From positions 2,046,001-2,110,000 of the forward strand of contig CP126198.1 in NCBI GenBank assembly GCA_030272155.1: a stretch of 64,000 nucleotides of DNA, in the 5' to 3' direction. This stretch comes from Tetradesmus obliquus (Eukaryota > Chlorophyta > Chlorophyceae > Sphaeropleales > Scenedesmaceae). Made by a program: the position numbers and the translations under genes. Below the pieces are notes generated by a model that worked only from the letters and a program-made list of their open reading frames with translations, made no database searches and was not told the origin of the DNA. Shown here one piece after another: positions 49,342-60,799 of the stretch. The first letter of the stretch is position 1. Every line of letters begins with the position of its first letter.

Positions 49342-52300
49342 GCGCGAGGCCAGCAGCGCAACTGTTGCACATGCAGGCGATGCAGTCATGTCTGACAGTG
49401 AAGAGGCCGCTGCTGCGCTGCTGGCGCAAGTGGCGCTGCTGCGCCAGGATACTGCTTACATAGAGGAGCTGAGCAGGGCAGTAGATATGGACATAGATGA
49501 GGCAGATGGCTGGCAGCAGCAGCAACAGCAGACAGGGGACCTTTCTGAGCTGCCTGCCACACAGCTGTCCACCCTACATGGCGGCTTCGGCAGCAGCAGC
49601 ACCAGCTCCACAGCGCAGCAGCAGCAGCAGCAGCAGCTGGTGCTTGTGCTGGACACAAACGTGCTGCTGGATGCGCGGGGGCTGGCGCTGCTGCAGCAAC
49701 TGGAGGGCTTGCAGGAAAGCTGCTGCGTGTGGCTGCAGCTGCTGCTGCTGCTGCCGTGGACAGTGCTGGTGGAGCTGGATCGGCTCAAGTCAAGTAAGTG
49801 GGCCTGACCATGAAGCAGATTGTGTAAAGCTGCAATGGCACCTGGCGTGGAGTTGAGCACCACTGTCTACTGCTGCTGCACTGTGCATGCCTGCTGCTGT
49901 GCCCTCATTCTTCGGCCAACTGAGCATGCCAGTTGCTTGCCTGGCAGCATGTTGCAAGCTTGTGCTGTTGGCATGCATGCTGCTTGCAAGCACAGGCGAC
50001 GCCCAGTGCTCTCACTTGCAGGACATAGCAGCCAACTTGTCCGTGGCTTGTTCGAGCTGCTGCTGTGTTTAAGCACTCGGAAGCTGTTGTTCCTGCAGGT
50101 TCGATAGCCTGATGCTGCTGCATGCACGTTGTCTGACTGAAGGCTGGTGATGTGTGTGACGCTGCTGGCAACTACAGGGCACGACGCATCTGGTCATGAC
50201 GGCCTGTCAGTTGCTGGGCAGGCTCGTGCTGCCCTGAGGCACCTGCAGGCAGCCATGGCACAGAGCAGCAGGCACAGCCACATGTACAGAGCCCAGAGCA
50301 TACAGGTGGGCAGAATGGTAGCTACAGTAGGAGCTGTTAAAATCTATGCTGGTGGCAGCGACTGCAGCTGCACGCATGTACAAACATACGCCGTTGCGTA
50401 TGTGTGCTGTCTCTGCAGTTGAGACTGTGCAGGCCAAGACAAACGAGAACAACCTTGCGGAGGGATCCTGATGTATGGTATGCTCCAGCAACTTCCTGTT
50501 GTTGATTCACTCCATCAACGACAATACTGCCACGCTGTCGGTCAAACCTGTCATGTCTTTCCTGCAACTGCAACAGGAGTTCAGGGATGCTGCGCGGCAG
50601 CACAGCCTGGGAGAAGGAGACAGGGACCTAGTGGCAGACGACCGCATACTGCAGTGCGCCATGCACGCTCAGCAGCAGCAGCAGCAGCAGGCGCGTGGAA
50701 ATGCTGCAGCTGGGCTTGTGCTGCTTACAAACGACTTGGTGCTGCAGCTTAAGGTGAGCAGTGCTGCTGCACGCTGCACTACAGCCAGCGAAGTAATAGC
50801 GCAAGGTGCCAGCACATCATTCTGCTGCTGCTGCGGCTGCTGCTTGCTGCTGCGGCTGCTGCCGAAAAGCATCTTGCCAGAGCCGAGGGGAACAGCACTG
50901 CTTAGTCACTATATATGCTTGCAACGTCAAGAGCCTGGGTGTCGGTGGGCTGGTGATGATTATGCTCTGCAGTCGAATACTGTCACATTACTAAAGTTGA
51001 GTGTGCTACCAGCGCACAACCTCTATGTAGCAGCAGCAACAGCAGGGGCAGCGAGCGACGTGGTGTGAGTGCTTCCTGTCTGCTACTTTACTTGCATGCA
51101 GGCGAAGGCCAACTCAGTCCCAACCGCCAGCCTAAAGCAGCTAACAGGGGTGCCTGCAGCACAGCAGCCGCAGCAGCAGCAGCAGGTGCACACTGTTCTG
51201 TCCAAGCTGATGCAGGTGGCCGGCATGAACCCTACACACAGCAGCTCTGCTCTGGCAAGCCCTGCAGCCGCCACCGCATCCACCGCCGCCGCCGCAGCAG
51301 CAGCAGCAGCACAGCAGCCAGGCCTCCACCAGCTTGACGAGCAGCTGCTGCAGCAGCAGCAGCAGCAGCAGCAGGGAAGCCAATCCGCTGCCGACATTGC
51401 TGCTGCTGCGCTGGGCCTCATCCGGCGGCTGCGGCGGGAGCTTGCTGACAAGGTTGAGGCTGTCCTGCGGGAGGAGTTTGAGGAGGTGTGGCTGGATGTG
51501 GTGTGCAGGAAGCCGCCTTGGAGTGACGGTGACTTCCTGGCTGTGCTGCACAAGCACTGGCGCTCCGCAATGCAGGTGAAGCGGGCGGGGTCAATTGGTG
51601 GTTTAATACAGTGTGAATGTACAGGTCAGGTTTTGTGTGTGTTGAGCGGTGAGTGGTGGCGTGGCGGACGGGTGTTCTTTTATGTTGTGTGTTGTTTGGG
51701 TAGGGCATTGCAGGTTGAGTTTGTGGAGGTGTGGCTGGATGTGGTGTGCAGGAGGCCACCTTGGAGTGATGGCGACTTCCTGGCTGTGCTGCACAAGCAC
51801 TGGCGCTCCGCGCTGCAGGTGAGACGCGATGCAGGTGAGCTGTGATGCCGCCCAACGTGCTGCGGCCCTGCAAAGCAAAGTGGCTGTGTTGCACACTACA
51901 GTGGGGATGTTGTGCAGTTGCATTTTGGGCTGTAGTGGCAATGGTGGTGTGGGAGCAGGGCACTGGGTGATGTGCTGGCAGAGTAGGGCTAGATGGCGAG
52001 GAGGGGTCTTGTTTCGCGTTCGGTCATCGATTGAGTGATGCATAGGTCGCTAGCTGTGTGTGCAATATATGGTGACATGCTGTGTTGGGGTTGGAGTGCA
52101 GCGTGAAGCATGGCAAGGATGCGCAGGAGGAACGTGGCGAGGAGCAGCAGCCATTGGCTGACTGCATTGTGCAGGCAGCTGCCGTAGAGGCCTGCCAAAG
52201 CTCGCGGCTGGTGCGTTGTCAACCTCGCTTCATCGCCTTAGTGCAAGTCACTATCTTTTGCGTGCCACCACCTAACTCAACAAACTTGTGCTAACACACT

Positions 52301-53583
52301 GCGTTTGTGATCACCGATTGGTGTGGGCTGCTGTCTTGCAGGGCCACCTGGTCAGCTCAGCCAGGCGCAGCAGCAGGCAGCTGGAGGAGTCAGCCAAGAG
52401 CCTCATGGAGGCACACAGGCAGCTGCTGAAGCTGAGCCGCAAAAGCAGTGCACAGCAGCAGCAGCAGCAGCAGCTGCAGCGCATGGAAGCTGACGTGGCA
52501 GTGCATGTGATGCAGCTCCTGCAAGCATTTGGGGCAGATGCTGCTGCACAAGATGTGGCAGCAGCAGCAGCAGCAGGAGGGTCAGGGGCTGGCACCAGAG
52601 CTCATGCTCCAGCAACAGCAACAGCAGCAGACGGCAGCAGAGGGGAAGCATTTCGCAGACAGGTGCTGGCAGCTGCAGATTCACGGCAGTCAGGGGAGAA
52701 GCGTAGGTCTAGCACAACAGCAGCAGCAGCAGCAGCAGCACCGCAGGCAGAGGCAGCACCACCTGCCACACCCAGAGCATCAGCCAGTGCGTCAGAGAGC
52801 ATAGGTAGCCTACGCACTGCACAACGCGCCAGCTCCTCGTCTCAAAAGGCACTGCAATGTGCTGGCGAGCAAAGCAATAAAAGGCAGCGCCTTGCTACAG
52901 ATGAAGTGCAGCAGCAACAGCAGCAGCAGCAGCAGCAGCAGAGTCCGCAGGAAGTTCACACAATAGGTCCCGTTGCGCTGCTGGCGGCAGCAGCTGCTGC
53001 TGTGCCGGCACCTGCCTTGCAGGGGCCATGCTTGCGGCTGCAGCAGCTGCTGCAGTATGCCTTGGCGCTGCTGGGTGCGGTAATGCCTCCCTTGCAAGCA
53101 GCCCTCTCTCAAGGTGCAGCGGCAGCGTATGCAGCAGCCGCCACAATTGAGCAGCCGATCAAGCAGGCAGCCCTGCTTCTACAGCACATCATGCAGCAGC
53201 TGCAGCAGCAGCTACCAAGTGTCATGCAGCAGGGCAATGATCAGCTTTTAGCAGCAGTTGCAGCGGCGGCGCCGCTGCAACTGCACGAGTCAGCGCTGCA
53301 ACTTGGGCTGCAGCTGGTGCAGCTCTGTGCACTGCTGCTGCATGATGCTGCCGCAGGTGCTGCAGTGGCAGCTCAGCTGACTGCAAACGCAGCCGAATTC
53401 ACCGCAGACGCGCTGACGTTCCTAGAGCAGAGTCAGTATGGTTCAGGGCTACAGATCTCCAATGAAGCAGCGTCAATGCTGCAGCAGCTGACAGCTGCAG
53501 CGCAGCACCTGCAGGCGCTGCTGGCACATGCGGCTGCTGCTCACCCTGTGCAGGTGCCTGGGCCTGCACTGGGGGCGACATAG
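48670..53583 (+). CDS. SWT1-like PIN-domain endoribonuclease with an N-terminal GYF-like domain
   Basis: Exons 48670-48837, 49043-49793, 50178-50305, 50419-50472, 50577-50753, 51102-51575, 51714-51818, 52109-52210 and 52342-53583 join in phase; a start may be ATG 48694 or an unseen upstream exon. A GYF-like domain spans exons 1-2 (KQWCYLNEQ then FGPFSGRQLGRFNASGVW); GYF domains bind proline-rich peptides. A PIN nuclease domain follows, with its acidic residues in LVLVLDTNVLL, VADDRIL and LLTNDLVLQLK, as in SWT1, a nuclear mRNA quality-control nuclease. After poly-Ala/Gln linkers comes a helical EEVWLDVVCRKPPWSDGDFL segment and a long Ala/Gln/Leu-rich helical C-terminus, where SWT1 has an HEPN-like region. 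The segment around 51714 is a duplicate of the end of exon 51102-51575 and may be an alternative exon. Splice start 52109 is the least certain. Confidence 0.78.
51471..51822 (+). repeat. tandem duplication of a coding exon end in the PIN-nuclease gene (105 nt coding)
   Basis: 51714-51818 encodes VEFVEVWLDVVCRRPPWSDG and on to HWRSALQ, nearly identical to the last 35 codons of exon 51102-51575 (EEFEEVWLDVVCRKPPWSDG to HWRSAMQ). Spacing is about 243 bp. The copy has a GCAG acceptor and a GTGAGA donor and is 105 nt, so it can be spliced in without a frame change. Confidence 0.93.
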
Positions 53584-54188
53584 CTGCTGCTGAGAATGCC
53601 AGAGGCGGCTGGCCGCACCACAAGGAAGCAAAGCGGTGCTGCTTGGGGCCGTGCGTTTCCCATGCTTGCGTATTGCAAAAGGCATGCTGGCCAAGCACTT
53701 GACAGGCTCGGAAGGCTGGCTCATTGGAGAGTTTGACAAGGCGTGCATGCAGAACATTCTGGCAGCAGCAGCAGCAGCAGCAGCAGCTGCAACAGCAACA
53801 ACAGCAGAGGCGGCAGCAACAGCAGCAGCAGCAGCGGTCCTTCTCACGACCGTCGCGCGGGCCTGAACGCACTGGGCTCAGCGTGCTGGACCCACCAGCA
53901 CAGGCTCAGCCTTTCCCAGTCAGCTTCGAGCGCGAGGAAGATGCTTGGCAGCGGCTGCTAGCCAGGCAGCAAGCGCAGTTAATAGCCCAGCTGGAGAACA
54001 CAGCGGTGCACTCAGACGACGACACGCCTTCTACAAGTGATGACAAGTATGACATCTACGAGATGGCAGCGAAGTACGAGAGCGCAGCTGCCTGGCTAGA
54101 GGATGAGGGTGTGCTGGTCAGCTCAGATGACATAGATGTCATTCCTGACAGTGACAGTGAGTATGAAGAGCTTGTTGAGGTGGCCTGA
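53584..54188 (+). CDS. Gln-rich, acidic C-terminal coding exon (tail of the PIN-nuclease gene, or separate)
   Basis: From about 53764 to TGA 54188 a frame encodes a CAG-encoded poly-Gln run and a basic RSFSRPSRGPERTG block. A helical EREEDAWQRLLARQQAQLIA segment and a strongly acidic Ser/Asp-rich tail (SDDDTPSTSDDKYD, SSDDIDVIPDSDSEYEE) follow. Composition and amino-acid order look like real coding sequence. No ATG opens the frame. It could be the true last exon of the PIN-nuclease gene, if the donor at about 53553 (CAG|GTGCCT) joins an acceptor near 53763 and so skips the TAG at 53581. It could instead be the end of a separate small gene beginning near ATG 53596. The exact model is undecided. 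Confidence 0.45.
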
Positions 54189-55765
54189 CTTATGATGATG
54201 GCGGTTATTGAAATGACGTGGTATGGGCCCCTGCAGCTGGTGCTTTGCAGTATGCTGGTGAAAATGCACGGTACTGCGCGCCACAATCAATGCATGCACT
54301 CATATGGTTGTGCAGCTGTTCCAGCCAGTTACGTGAGTCTGGCGTTGGCACGTTTTCCCTCATTAGATGAGTCGGTTATTGGTTGGGTTGTTGGCGCAAT
54401 TGTTGAAGCCGTTATTGGCGCCGTGCATGGAGCTGCAGTGGGGGCAGTTCTGACAGGTTTGGCGCTAGTGAGATGCGCCAGGGTTTGCGCAGCTCTCTCT
54501 GTCCATTTTTTCACAAGCTTGCACTTATAGACTCTTTTATTGGGGCGGCTAACACTGAGTGTTGGTCGGGTGTGTGCGGCATGCAATTGAGCTGTAGCAC
54601 ACCAAGGGGGTGTGGGGGTTCAACTCCCCCGCTTTATTTTTTGGTCCGGGCGCTGGGCACCTCTTGTATAGGGTGTTGTGACGTGTTCTGCTGGTGAGGC
54701 ACTGCCTCCCGCTCCCGGCAATTGGGCTTGCTCAATTGTGCTGTGGTAGCGAGCCAGTGGGATTCCGTCCCCCCTGGTAACACAAAAAAGAACATTCTGG
54801 CGTTTGAGGTGTGGCTTTAGTGCTAGGTGAGGAGGGTGTGTAGAGCAAGGGGACAGCTTGGACAGCTTGGTGACATTGGACAGGGAATGACGCGCTGTGA
54901 TGTGCAATTGGAACTGATTTGCTGTGCCCGCTCCAGGTCCACAGCGGTGTTTGGAGCGCTTAGCACGCTGTTTGCTCGTGCTCTGTCATGTTTGTATGCT
55001 GCTGATAGTTTTGAGCGCTCTCTTGTTGCTGCTGCACTCCGCTGCGCCACAGGGGTGAAGAGGATTCCTTATGGTCCCACAAGCGCCGTGCAAGCGCCCT
55101 TTCAGCAGACATCAGCTCAGTAGACAGTTTCATTCAAGCGAAATGAGTGGAGGAAGCGGCAGCAGCAGCAGCCGTGGTATGCTGGGTTCATGGCTGTGCC
55201 AGTGCCAGCATAGTCAAGTGCGTGATGCTAGGTATCATGGTGGAAGAGTCACATCATCATGTGACACTGATGTTACAGCGTGGTCACAATCACATATATA
55301 TAGCGACACACTGCGCACGCGGACAGCTGATTGATGAACGAAGTGTAACAACACAATGCATGATCAAGTTGTGGCACCCGTAATGACTCAATGCCCTCTC
55401 TTTAGCAAAAGCAGCCTTTCACTTGGAGAAAAAAACTTGGGACTGCTGGTCGCATTGCCGTCACCACTGCAAAGTAAACCACAACGCAGAGTTGTGTAGG
55501 CTGCAGCACCCAGAACAAGCGATACTCTGCGGCAGATTGTGCCGTGACAGCCCTGCACCCCACACCATGCAGATCACCAGCACCGGCTGCCTGCTGCCAC
55601 CAACCCACCAGCACACACTCAGCATGCCACCATCACACTCTCAACCCGGTTGGGCCAATACTGTACTGCTTGCAACTGCTGCCATCGATGGCAGACACTC
55701 GCCATGCAACAAAGAAACGCTCACCCTCACCCACTGCTACTGCACAGTAACGACGCAGTAAGGGT
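54189..55765. other. region without a supported gene
   Basis: No exon is supported between the acidic tail exon and the repeated 3' end of the FAD-oxidoreductase gene. Around 54627-54643 a 5-bp stem with a 7-base TTCAACT loop is followed by a T-run. It matches a pol III B box, but no full tRNA fold or A box could be drawn. Confidence 0.5.
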
Positions 55766-56430
55766 TCAAGCAGATGCCTGCAGCACTGCCCGGCTGCCGA
55801 CCGCTGCAGCCGCCCGCTGCCCTTCCTGCTCTCGCAGCATTGCCTCAGCGGCACGCCTGCCTGGCCTCAGCCATAGCCAACCAAGCAATGTCTTGCTGGT
55901 GACCTGCAGCAGCTGCTTGCTGTCAGCAACCAGAACACACTCGCCAAAATGGTGCCGCATGCATGTTTGCATGCTGTAACAAAGTCTTGCTGTTGCGCAC
56001 AAGCGCACTGGCACACTCAGAGTGTCTCAAGCATTCGCCTGCACCACTGCCCGGCTGCCGCCTGCAGCAGCAGCCCCCGCCCCTCCCTGCTCCTGCAACA
56101 GTGCCTCGGCTGCCCTCCTGCCTGACCTCAGCGCAGCATCGAAGGTGGCACTGTCCCTGTGGTCCCCTGCTACGTACAGCCCAGCACCCACCCAACCCTC
56201 ATCTACTACCGCACTGCTGCCATCGCCTGGGACACTCTCGCCATGCGACAAACCTCACCCTCACACATAACACCACTAGTCGGGTACTGCCTCTCACACG
56301 AGCCTCACGCGGATGCCTGTACCACTGCCCGGCTGCCACCAGCAGCAGCCCCCGCCCCTCCCTGCTCCTGCAGTAGAGCCTCAGCAGCCCTCCTGCCTGA
56401 CCTCAGCGCAGCATCAAATGTGGCACTGTC
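55766..56430. repeat. three tandem copies of the FAD-oxidoreductase terminal exon end (about 260-280 bp)
   Basis: Minus-strand stops at 56305, 56027 and 55766 each end a copy of GRRAAEALLQEQGG... SRAVVQA(S/N)A. The second copy keeps GAGLYVAGDHRDSATFDAAL intact. The third is more diverged. The downstream flank (CTGCCATCG, CTCGCCATGC, AACCTCACCCTCAC-type sequence) is repeated too, so the unit includes 3' flanking DNA. Confidence 0.95.
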
Positions 56431-57946
56431 CCTATGGTCACCAGCCACATACAGCCCAGCCCCTAGTGCCACTGGCCTGCTGAAGTTAGTGGGAGGATTT
56501 TGGTTGGGCTGTGCAAAGGGGATGCGGTAGGTGCGCAGGTGGCTCCAGGTAGAGACCTGCTGCTGGCCAAACCATGCTGACAGCTCCTGCTTGACTGCAT
56601 CGATCAGCTGCTGCTCGGAGAGGTCTGGCTGCGTGCCGATGGTGGAGACTGACACCAGTGCCTGCAGGAGATGCAGCCCAGGGTGCAGGTCAGGGCAAGG
56701 TTTGCGCGTCAATGTCAGCAGCGTGTTGCCAGTCAAGCCACGCTGACACTACAGAAGGTGGCAAGCGCGTGAGCACAAGCAGCACATGCAAAGTCCGATG
56801 TATGATCTACAAATCACTGCCTTTTTCTGAGAAGCAGCAGTGGTCCACAAGGCTGCTGCCGTAGTGTTGCTAAATTCATCGAAGGACAATGCCACAAAAT
56901 AAAAAGTTCCATTGGCACTCAATCCCCGCACCTGGCCCGGTGGCGTTTACCTTTGCGCCGTGGATGGTATGTAGCAGTTGTCAGCCAGGCTGCTGACACA
57001 GCATGCCACAACATGAAACAAGTGACAAACCACGTGACACGGCACTCCAATCCCGCACCTACAGACCTCTCTCACCTGCCCTGCTGGCGCGTAGCTCGGA
57101 GCCACAGTGGATGGGAAGCAGCAGTTGTTGACCAGGCCGCTGACACAGCATGCCACATAACAATAGAAGTGACAAAATAACACGTTAAAACGACAGCAGC
57201 AGGCCTCACCTGCCCTGCTGGCGCGTAGCTTGGTGCCACCGTGGATGGGAAGCAGCAGTTGTTGACCAGGCCGCTGCCGGTACCATTGAGGTACAGAACA
57301 TTGTCTGGTGACGGCGGCTGGGGTGCCTTGAAGTACAGGTTGCATGTGCCCACGCCAGCCTCCGTCTTGGAGGGAGCAGCCTGTTTGTTTGCAAAAGATA
57401 CGTAGCAGCAGAGCAGCGGGAACGGATTAATGCCAGATGCAGGGAACAAGCACAAGCTGCTTGCAGCTGTAGATGCCTGGAAGCGACGGATGGAATGAAT
57501 GATTTAATGAATGAGCTACGCGTCGTGTAGCGACGGGTTGTGTCTAGTGCCTACGATCCTGGAGCTTGTGTATGCAAGCTGCAAGTCGTTGGACCGGATA
57601 CACACAGAACAGAGAGGAACAGGCAGCTATGCACGACATCTCCAGCCAGCTGCCTCCCATGCTTAGGCTCGTAGCCAGATGTACTACAAGCACTCAACAC
57701 AGCCGACAGCAGCACTGCAATGCACCCCACTCACATCCAGTGCCCCTCCCAGCAGCCGTGCTGCTTCAGGCCCTTCAACCGCCACCACCACGCCCTTGGA
57801 GGCTGTGATGCTGCTGCCATCAGCCAGCTGCACGCGCGCAGGGCTGCCGCCAGCTGCACCAAACACCTGCTGCACGCGCACATCTGCGCAGAGGTAGTGG
57901 GCAGGCAGGGCGGCCAGCGGGCAGGCAGGCAGGCAAGCAAGGAATA

Positions 57947-58001
<55 letters not shown>

Positions 58002-60451
58002 CATGCAGGCGGGCGGGCATGCAGGCAGGCGGGCAGGCAGGCAGGTAATGAGCAACGCATAAGCACAGGCAGAGGACCAGCAAGAGACGAGAGCATTATG
58101 CATGCTTGCGCGTTGTGTGGATAGGCATGATTGCAGTGGGCAAGCGCGCTGCCGTGGCGCACCTGTGTAGATGCTGTCGGCAGGCAGCCGTGCCTCCAGC
58201 TGCTGCGCCATGGCGCCTATGCCAGCAGCAGGCAGGCAATTCTGCCCTGTTGCCAGCATGCGCATCACAAACTCAAACAGCCTGCGAAGCATCAACATTA
58301 CATTACATTACATTACATTACATTACATTACATTACATTACATTACAACATTAGAAGCGGCAGAACAGGTTTGCAGGATTGCTGCAACAATGCGTGAGGT
58401 GGCTCAGCCTGCACTTGTCAGGACTCTGCTACGCCAGCAGTTGATGGACGCTGGCATGAAGTGCAGAAGCGCACTCATGTGTGACGCAGATGCGCGACTA
58501 TTTCGGAGGGTGCTACCTGCCGCAAGTGTTGCCGAAGATGAGCTGGTTGCAATCCGACATGCAGGGCTTTTCAACATCTCTGCTTCTTTATCGAGCTGGC
58601 TGAGGTGGTTCACTATCATCTGCCACATGTGCCCACATGTGCCATTCATATCGGTGCTGTGTCCTTGCTGTGCCACTGCTGCTTGCTGACTGGTCTACTA
58701 TGCTCACAACGCATCGCTTGCTTACCTGCTGCTGGTGGTCAGCTGCGTGTTGAAGAAAATGCCGCCCAGGAAAGGCCTGAAGAAGCGGTCAATGATGGCC
58801 TCTGAAAAGCCCTCGGCCTGCACGCGTTTCAAAAGTGCCGTAACAGTCTAATTCTGCAGCCTGCTGGCATCTAAACACACCGTGTGAATGCGAGGCAGCA
58901 GGCATGGGCAAGGGGCCACAACTGGCAGCAAAAGCACACAACATGGCATACTAGCTGACAACACAAGCACTGCTGCTGCTGCTGCTGCTGACTCAAGGGC
59001 ATACAGTCTCCAACAAAGCTGTCTGGCACTGCTCCAGGCTGCCTATCACACCCTATCCCTTACAGCCTTACAGCCTCACCCTGAGCCGTTCCAGGATCGT
59101 AGTCTCTGGCTTTTCAAAGATGGCATCCAGCGGGCCTATCAGTGTCTTGAGCCTGAACAGGCCCACATTGACTTTGTCAACCACGCTGCCGACGGGGTTG
59201 GTCAGTGACAGCAGCCCATCAGCAAAGTGACGCAGCGGGTCTGCAACGGTGTGGAACTGGCCGTTGTACCACACGCGGGCACCTGCAAGGCGCAGCAGCA
59301 CAGCGTCAACGTAACATCATGACAACTGACACCTGATGTTACAAGCAGTCGTATGCGTACACCCTTGACAACTGCGCGGCGATGCGGGTTGGGCACAAAT
59401 GCACAGTACACTTTGAAGCCGGTTGCACCAGACATGCAGTGCCTGCTTGTAGCAGCAGTCCACACCACGCCAGGCTTAGGCCGAAAAGTTATGACGAGGC
59501 AGTACAGAGTAGTTCAAATCTGTCTTGCTACATTGCAAGTGCAACCCTGTCTGCACTTCAGTGTCACACTGGCTGACACCCCACCTCATGCCATGCAGCA
59601 AACCCTGGTACTTGCAGTGCTGTTGCCATACACTGCTGTTGGCAAGGCAGCTGACATGCAGTTTTACACTACTAGCCTGTCGTGTCAACACAACATGCGC
59701 AGTGCTGCCAGCTGGCTGCCAGTTACGAGCCATTGGCACCTGTGCAGCATGCTGCTGCTTTATAAAGAACCATCTGCACCATTCACATCACCCACTACAG
59801 CATCCCATACTCCCTGCTGTAACAACATGGCACATTTTGTGCCTGGCTGCGCAAGCAAACTATCAGGCCCGCCCACCTGCGTAGAAGGGCTGCAGCTGCA
59901 GCGCTTCAAACTTCGCTGCCTGCTGCTGCTGCTGCAGATTGCTAAGCACTACCCGGTACCGAATGCATCCCCCAGACGCGCACTCCCATGTGCAGAGCAG
60001 CTGCTGTCAAATGTTGAGCAACTCAGCCAGTTGAACTGCCAGGCACCCACCCACCTGCATAGAAGGGCTGCAGCTGCAGCGCCTCAAAGTCCAGGGTTTC
60101 CCGCGCCTCTGGGTAGCCAGTCAGAAAGATCTGAAAGCCCCGATCCAGCAAAAACCCGTCCACTACATCTGTGCGGGTACGCCCACCAACACCATCGCCT
60201 GCCTCCAGGATTACTGGTGCTAGCCCTCGCTTGCGCAGCACTGCTGCTGCGTTCAGCCCTGCCAAGCCAGCACCAACCACCACTACGTCTGCCTCTGATG
60301 GCAGCTGCTTGCTAGATGCTGCAGCAGCACATGGGGTGAGGCGCACCCTGCGTGTGGTGAAGGCCCTGCTGCAGCAGCGCTGGGTACTGCTGGATGCTAG
60401 GCCGGCCCTGCTGGCACGTGAATGCCCAGCTACGCTCGTGCTAGACAACAT
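56305..60451 (-). CDS. FAD-dependent amine-oxidase/phytoene-desaturase-like oxidoreductase, probably plastidial
   Basis: Seven exons chain in phase from ATG 60451 to TGA 56305: 60451-60055, 59282-59080, 58817-58726, 58281-58163, 57883-57735, 57380-57210 and 56661-56305 (495 aa, typical for the family). Residues 1-50 are Ser/Arg/Ala-rich, like a chloroplast transit peptide. An ADP-binding Rossmann motif follows (VVVVGAGLAGLNAA, then E32-type ILEAGDGVGGRT), and then LDRGFQIFLTGYPEA. The C-terminus has the FAD-binding GAGLYVAGDHRDSATFDAAL and a helix AALRSGRRAAEALL. The family includes carotenoid desaturases/isomerases and amine oxidases. The FLLDRGFQ variant is seen in uncharacterised plant and cyanobacterial members, so the substrate is unknown. 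Introns hold a CATTA microsatellite, a GGCA repeat and three exon-edge duplications. Confidence 0.88.
56948..57280. repeat. three tandem copies of an FAD-oxidoreductase exon 3' edge (about 130 bp)
   Basis: Minus-strand copies encode SGLVNNCCFPSTVAPSYAPA near 57270 (in exon 57380-57210) and GLVNNCCFPSTVAPSYAP near 57140. A diverged LADNCYIPST copy lies near 57000. Each of the first two is followed by a GTGAG-type donor. Confidence 0.95.
57920..58048. repeat. (GGCA)n tetranucleotide repeat
   Basis: A long GGCA/CAGG tract with a few interruptions fills much of the intron between exons 58281-58163 and 57883-57735 of the FAD-oxidoreductase gene. Confidence 0.95.
58296..58346. repeat. (CATTA)10 pentanucleotide microsatellite
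   Basis: Ten uninterrupted CATTA units lie just upstream (gene sense) of the acceptor of exon 58281-58163. A short relative, four TAATG units on the plus strand, occurs near 13523. Confidence 0.97.
59860..60075. repeat. tandem copy of the FAD-oxidoreductase exon 1 3' edge (about 180 bp)
   Basis: Minus-strand FEALQLQPFYAG followed by a GTGGGC donor occurs at the end of exon 1 (60055) and again near 59880 in intron 1. The upstream GTTGAGCAACTC-type flank is not clearly shared. Confidence 0.9.
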
Positions 60452-60799
60452 AGTGGCTTTTGAGCCGTCCTGCAAGCGAATGTGGGTATTAGTGAGCAGC
60501 TGTGGACGGTGTTTGCTTTGGTACAAGATCGGACTTGTGCGTTGTGCAGAGTTGTTCAATGACGGAACAAGTGAAATGTAAAGCGTTGCATGGCCAGTAA
60601 CGCGTACAATGCCAGCATGCTGCGTGCAGCGAGTGCCCACCTGATGCCCATCAGTCATCCCAAGTAACAAGTCCTTGCCGGAGCCTTTGAACGCTTTGGC
60701 ATCATCAGTCAAGCTTTTGGGCGAATGCCAAGTACGCCTTTCACCGATCTGCCGTCAAAATTATATTGTTCAGTGTGAACGTTTGACTCAGCGGCCGTG
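60452..60799. promoter_or_regulatory. shared upstream region of two divergent genes
   Basis: About 350 bp separate the ATG of the FAD-oxidoreductase gene (-) from the ATG of the Lys-rich protein gene (+). Both promoters should lie here. An AT-richer stretch (CAAAATTATATTGTTC) near 60755-60772 is the most promoter-like part. Confidence 0.5.

Noticed and set aside
57731..58298. Open frames of Pro-Ala-Cys-Leu repeats (ACLPACLP)
   Set aside because: They translate the GGCA microsatellite in an intron of the FAD-oxidoreductase gene.
57920..58346. CRISPR-like array
   Set aside because: The repeats are simple tetra- and pentanucleotides without spacers, in a eukaryotic intron.
59353..60315. 320-codon plus-strand frame in the FAD-oxidoreductase 5' region
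   Set aside because: It spans intron 1 and the antisense of exon 1, lacks recognisable motifs, and conflicts with the Rossmann-motif exon on the other strand.
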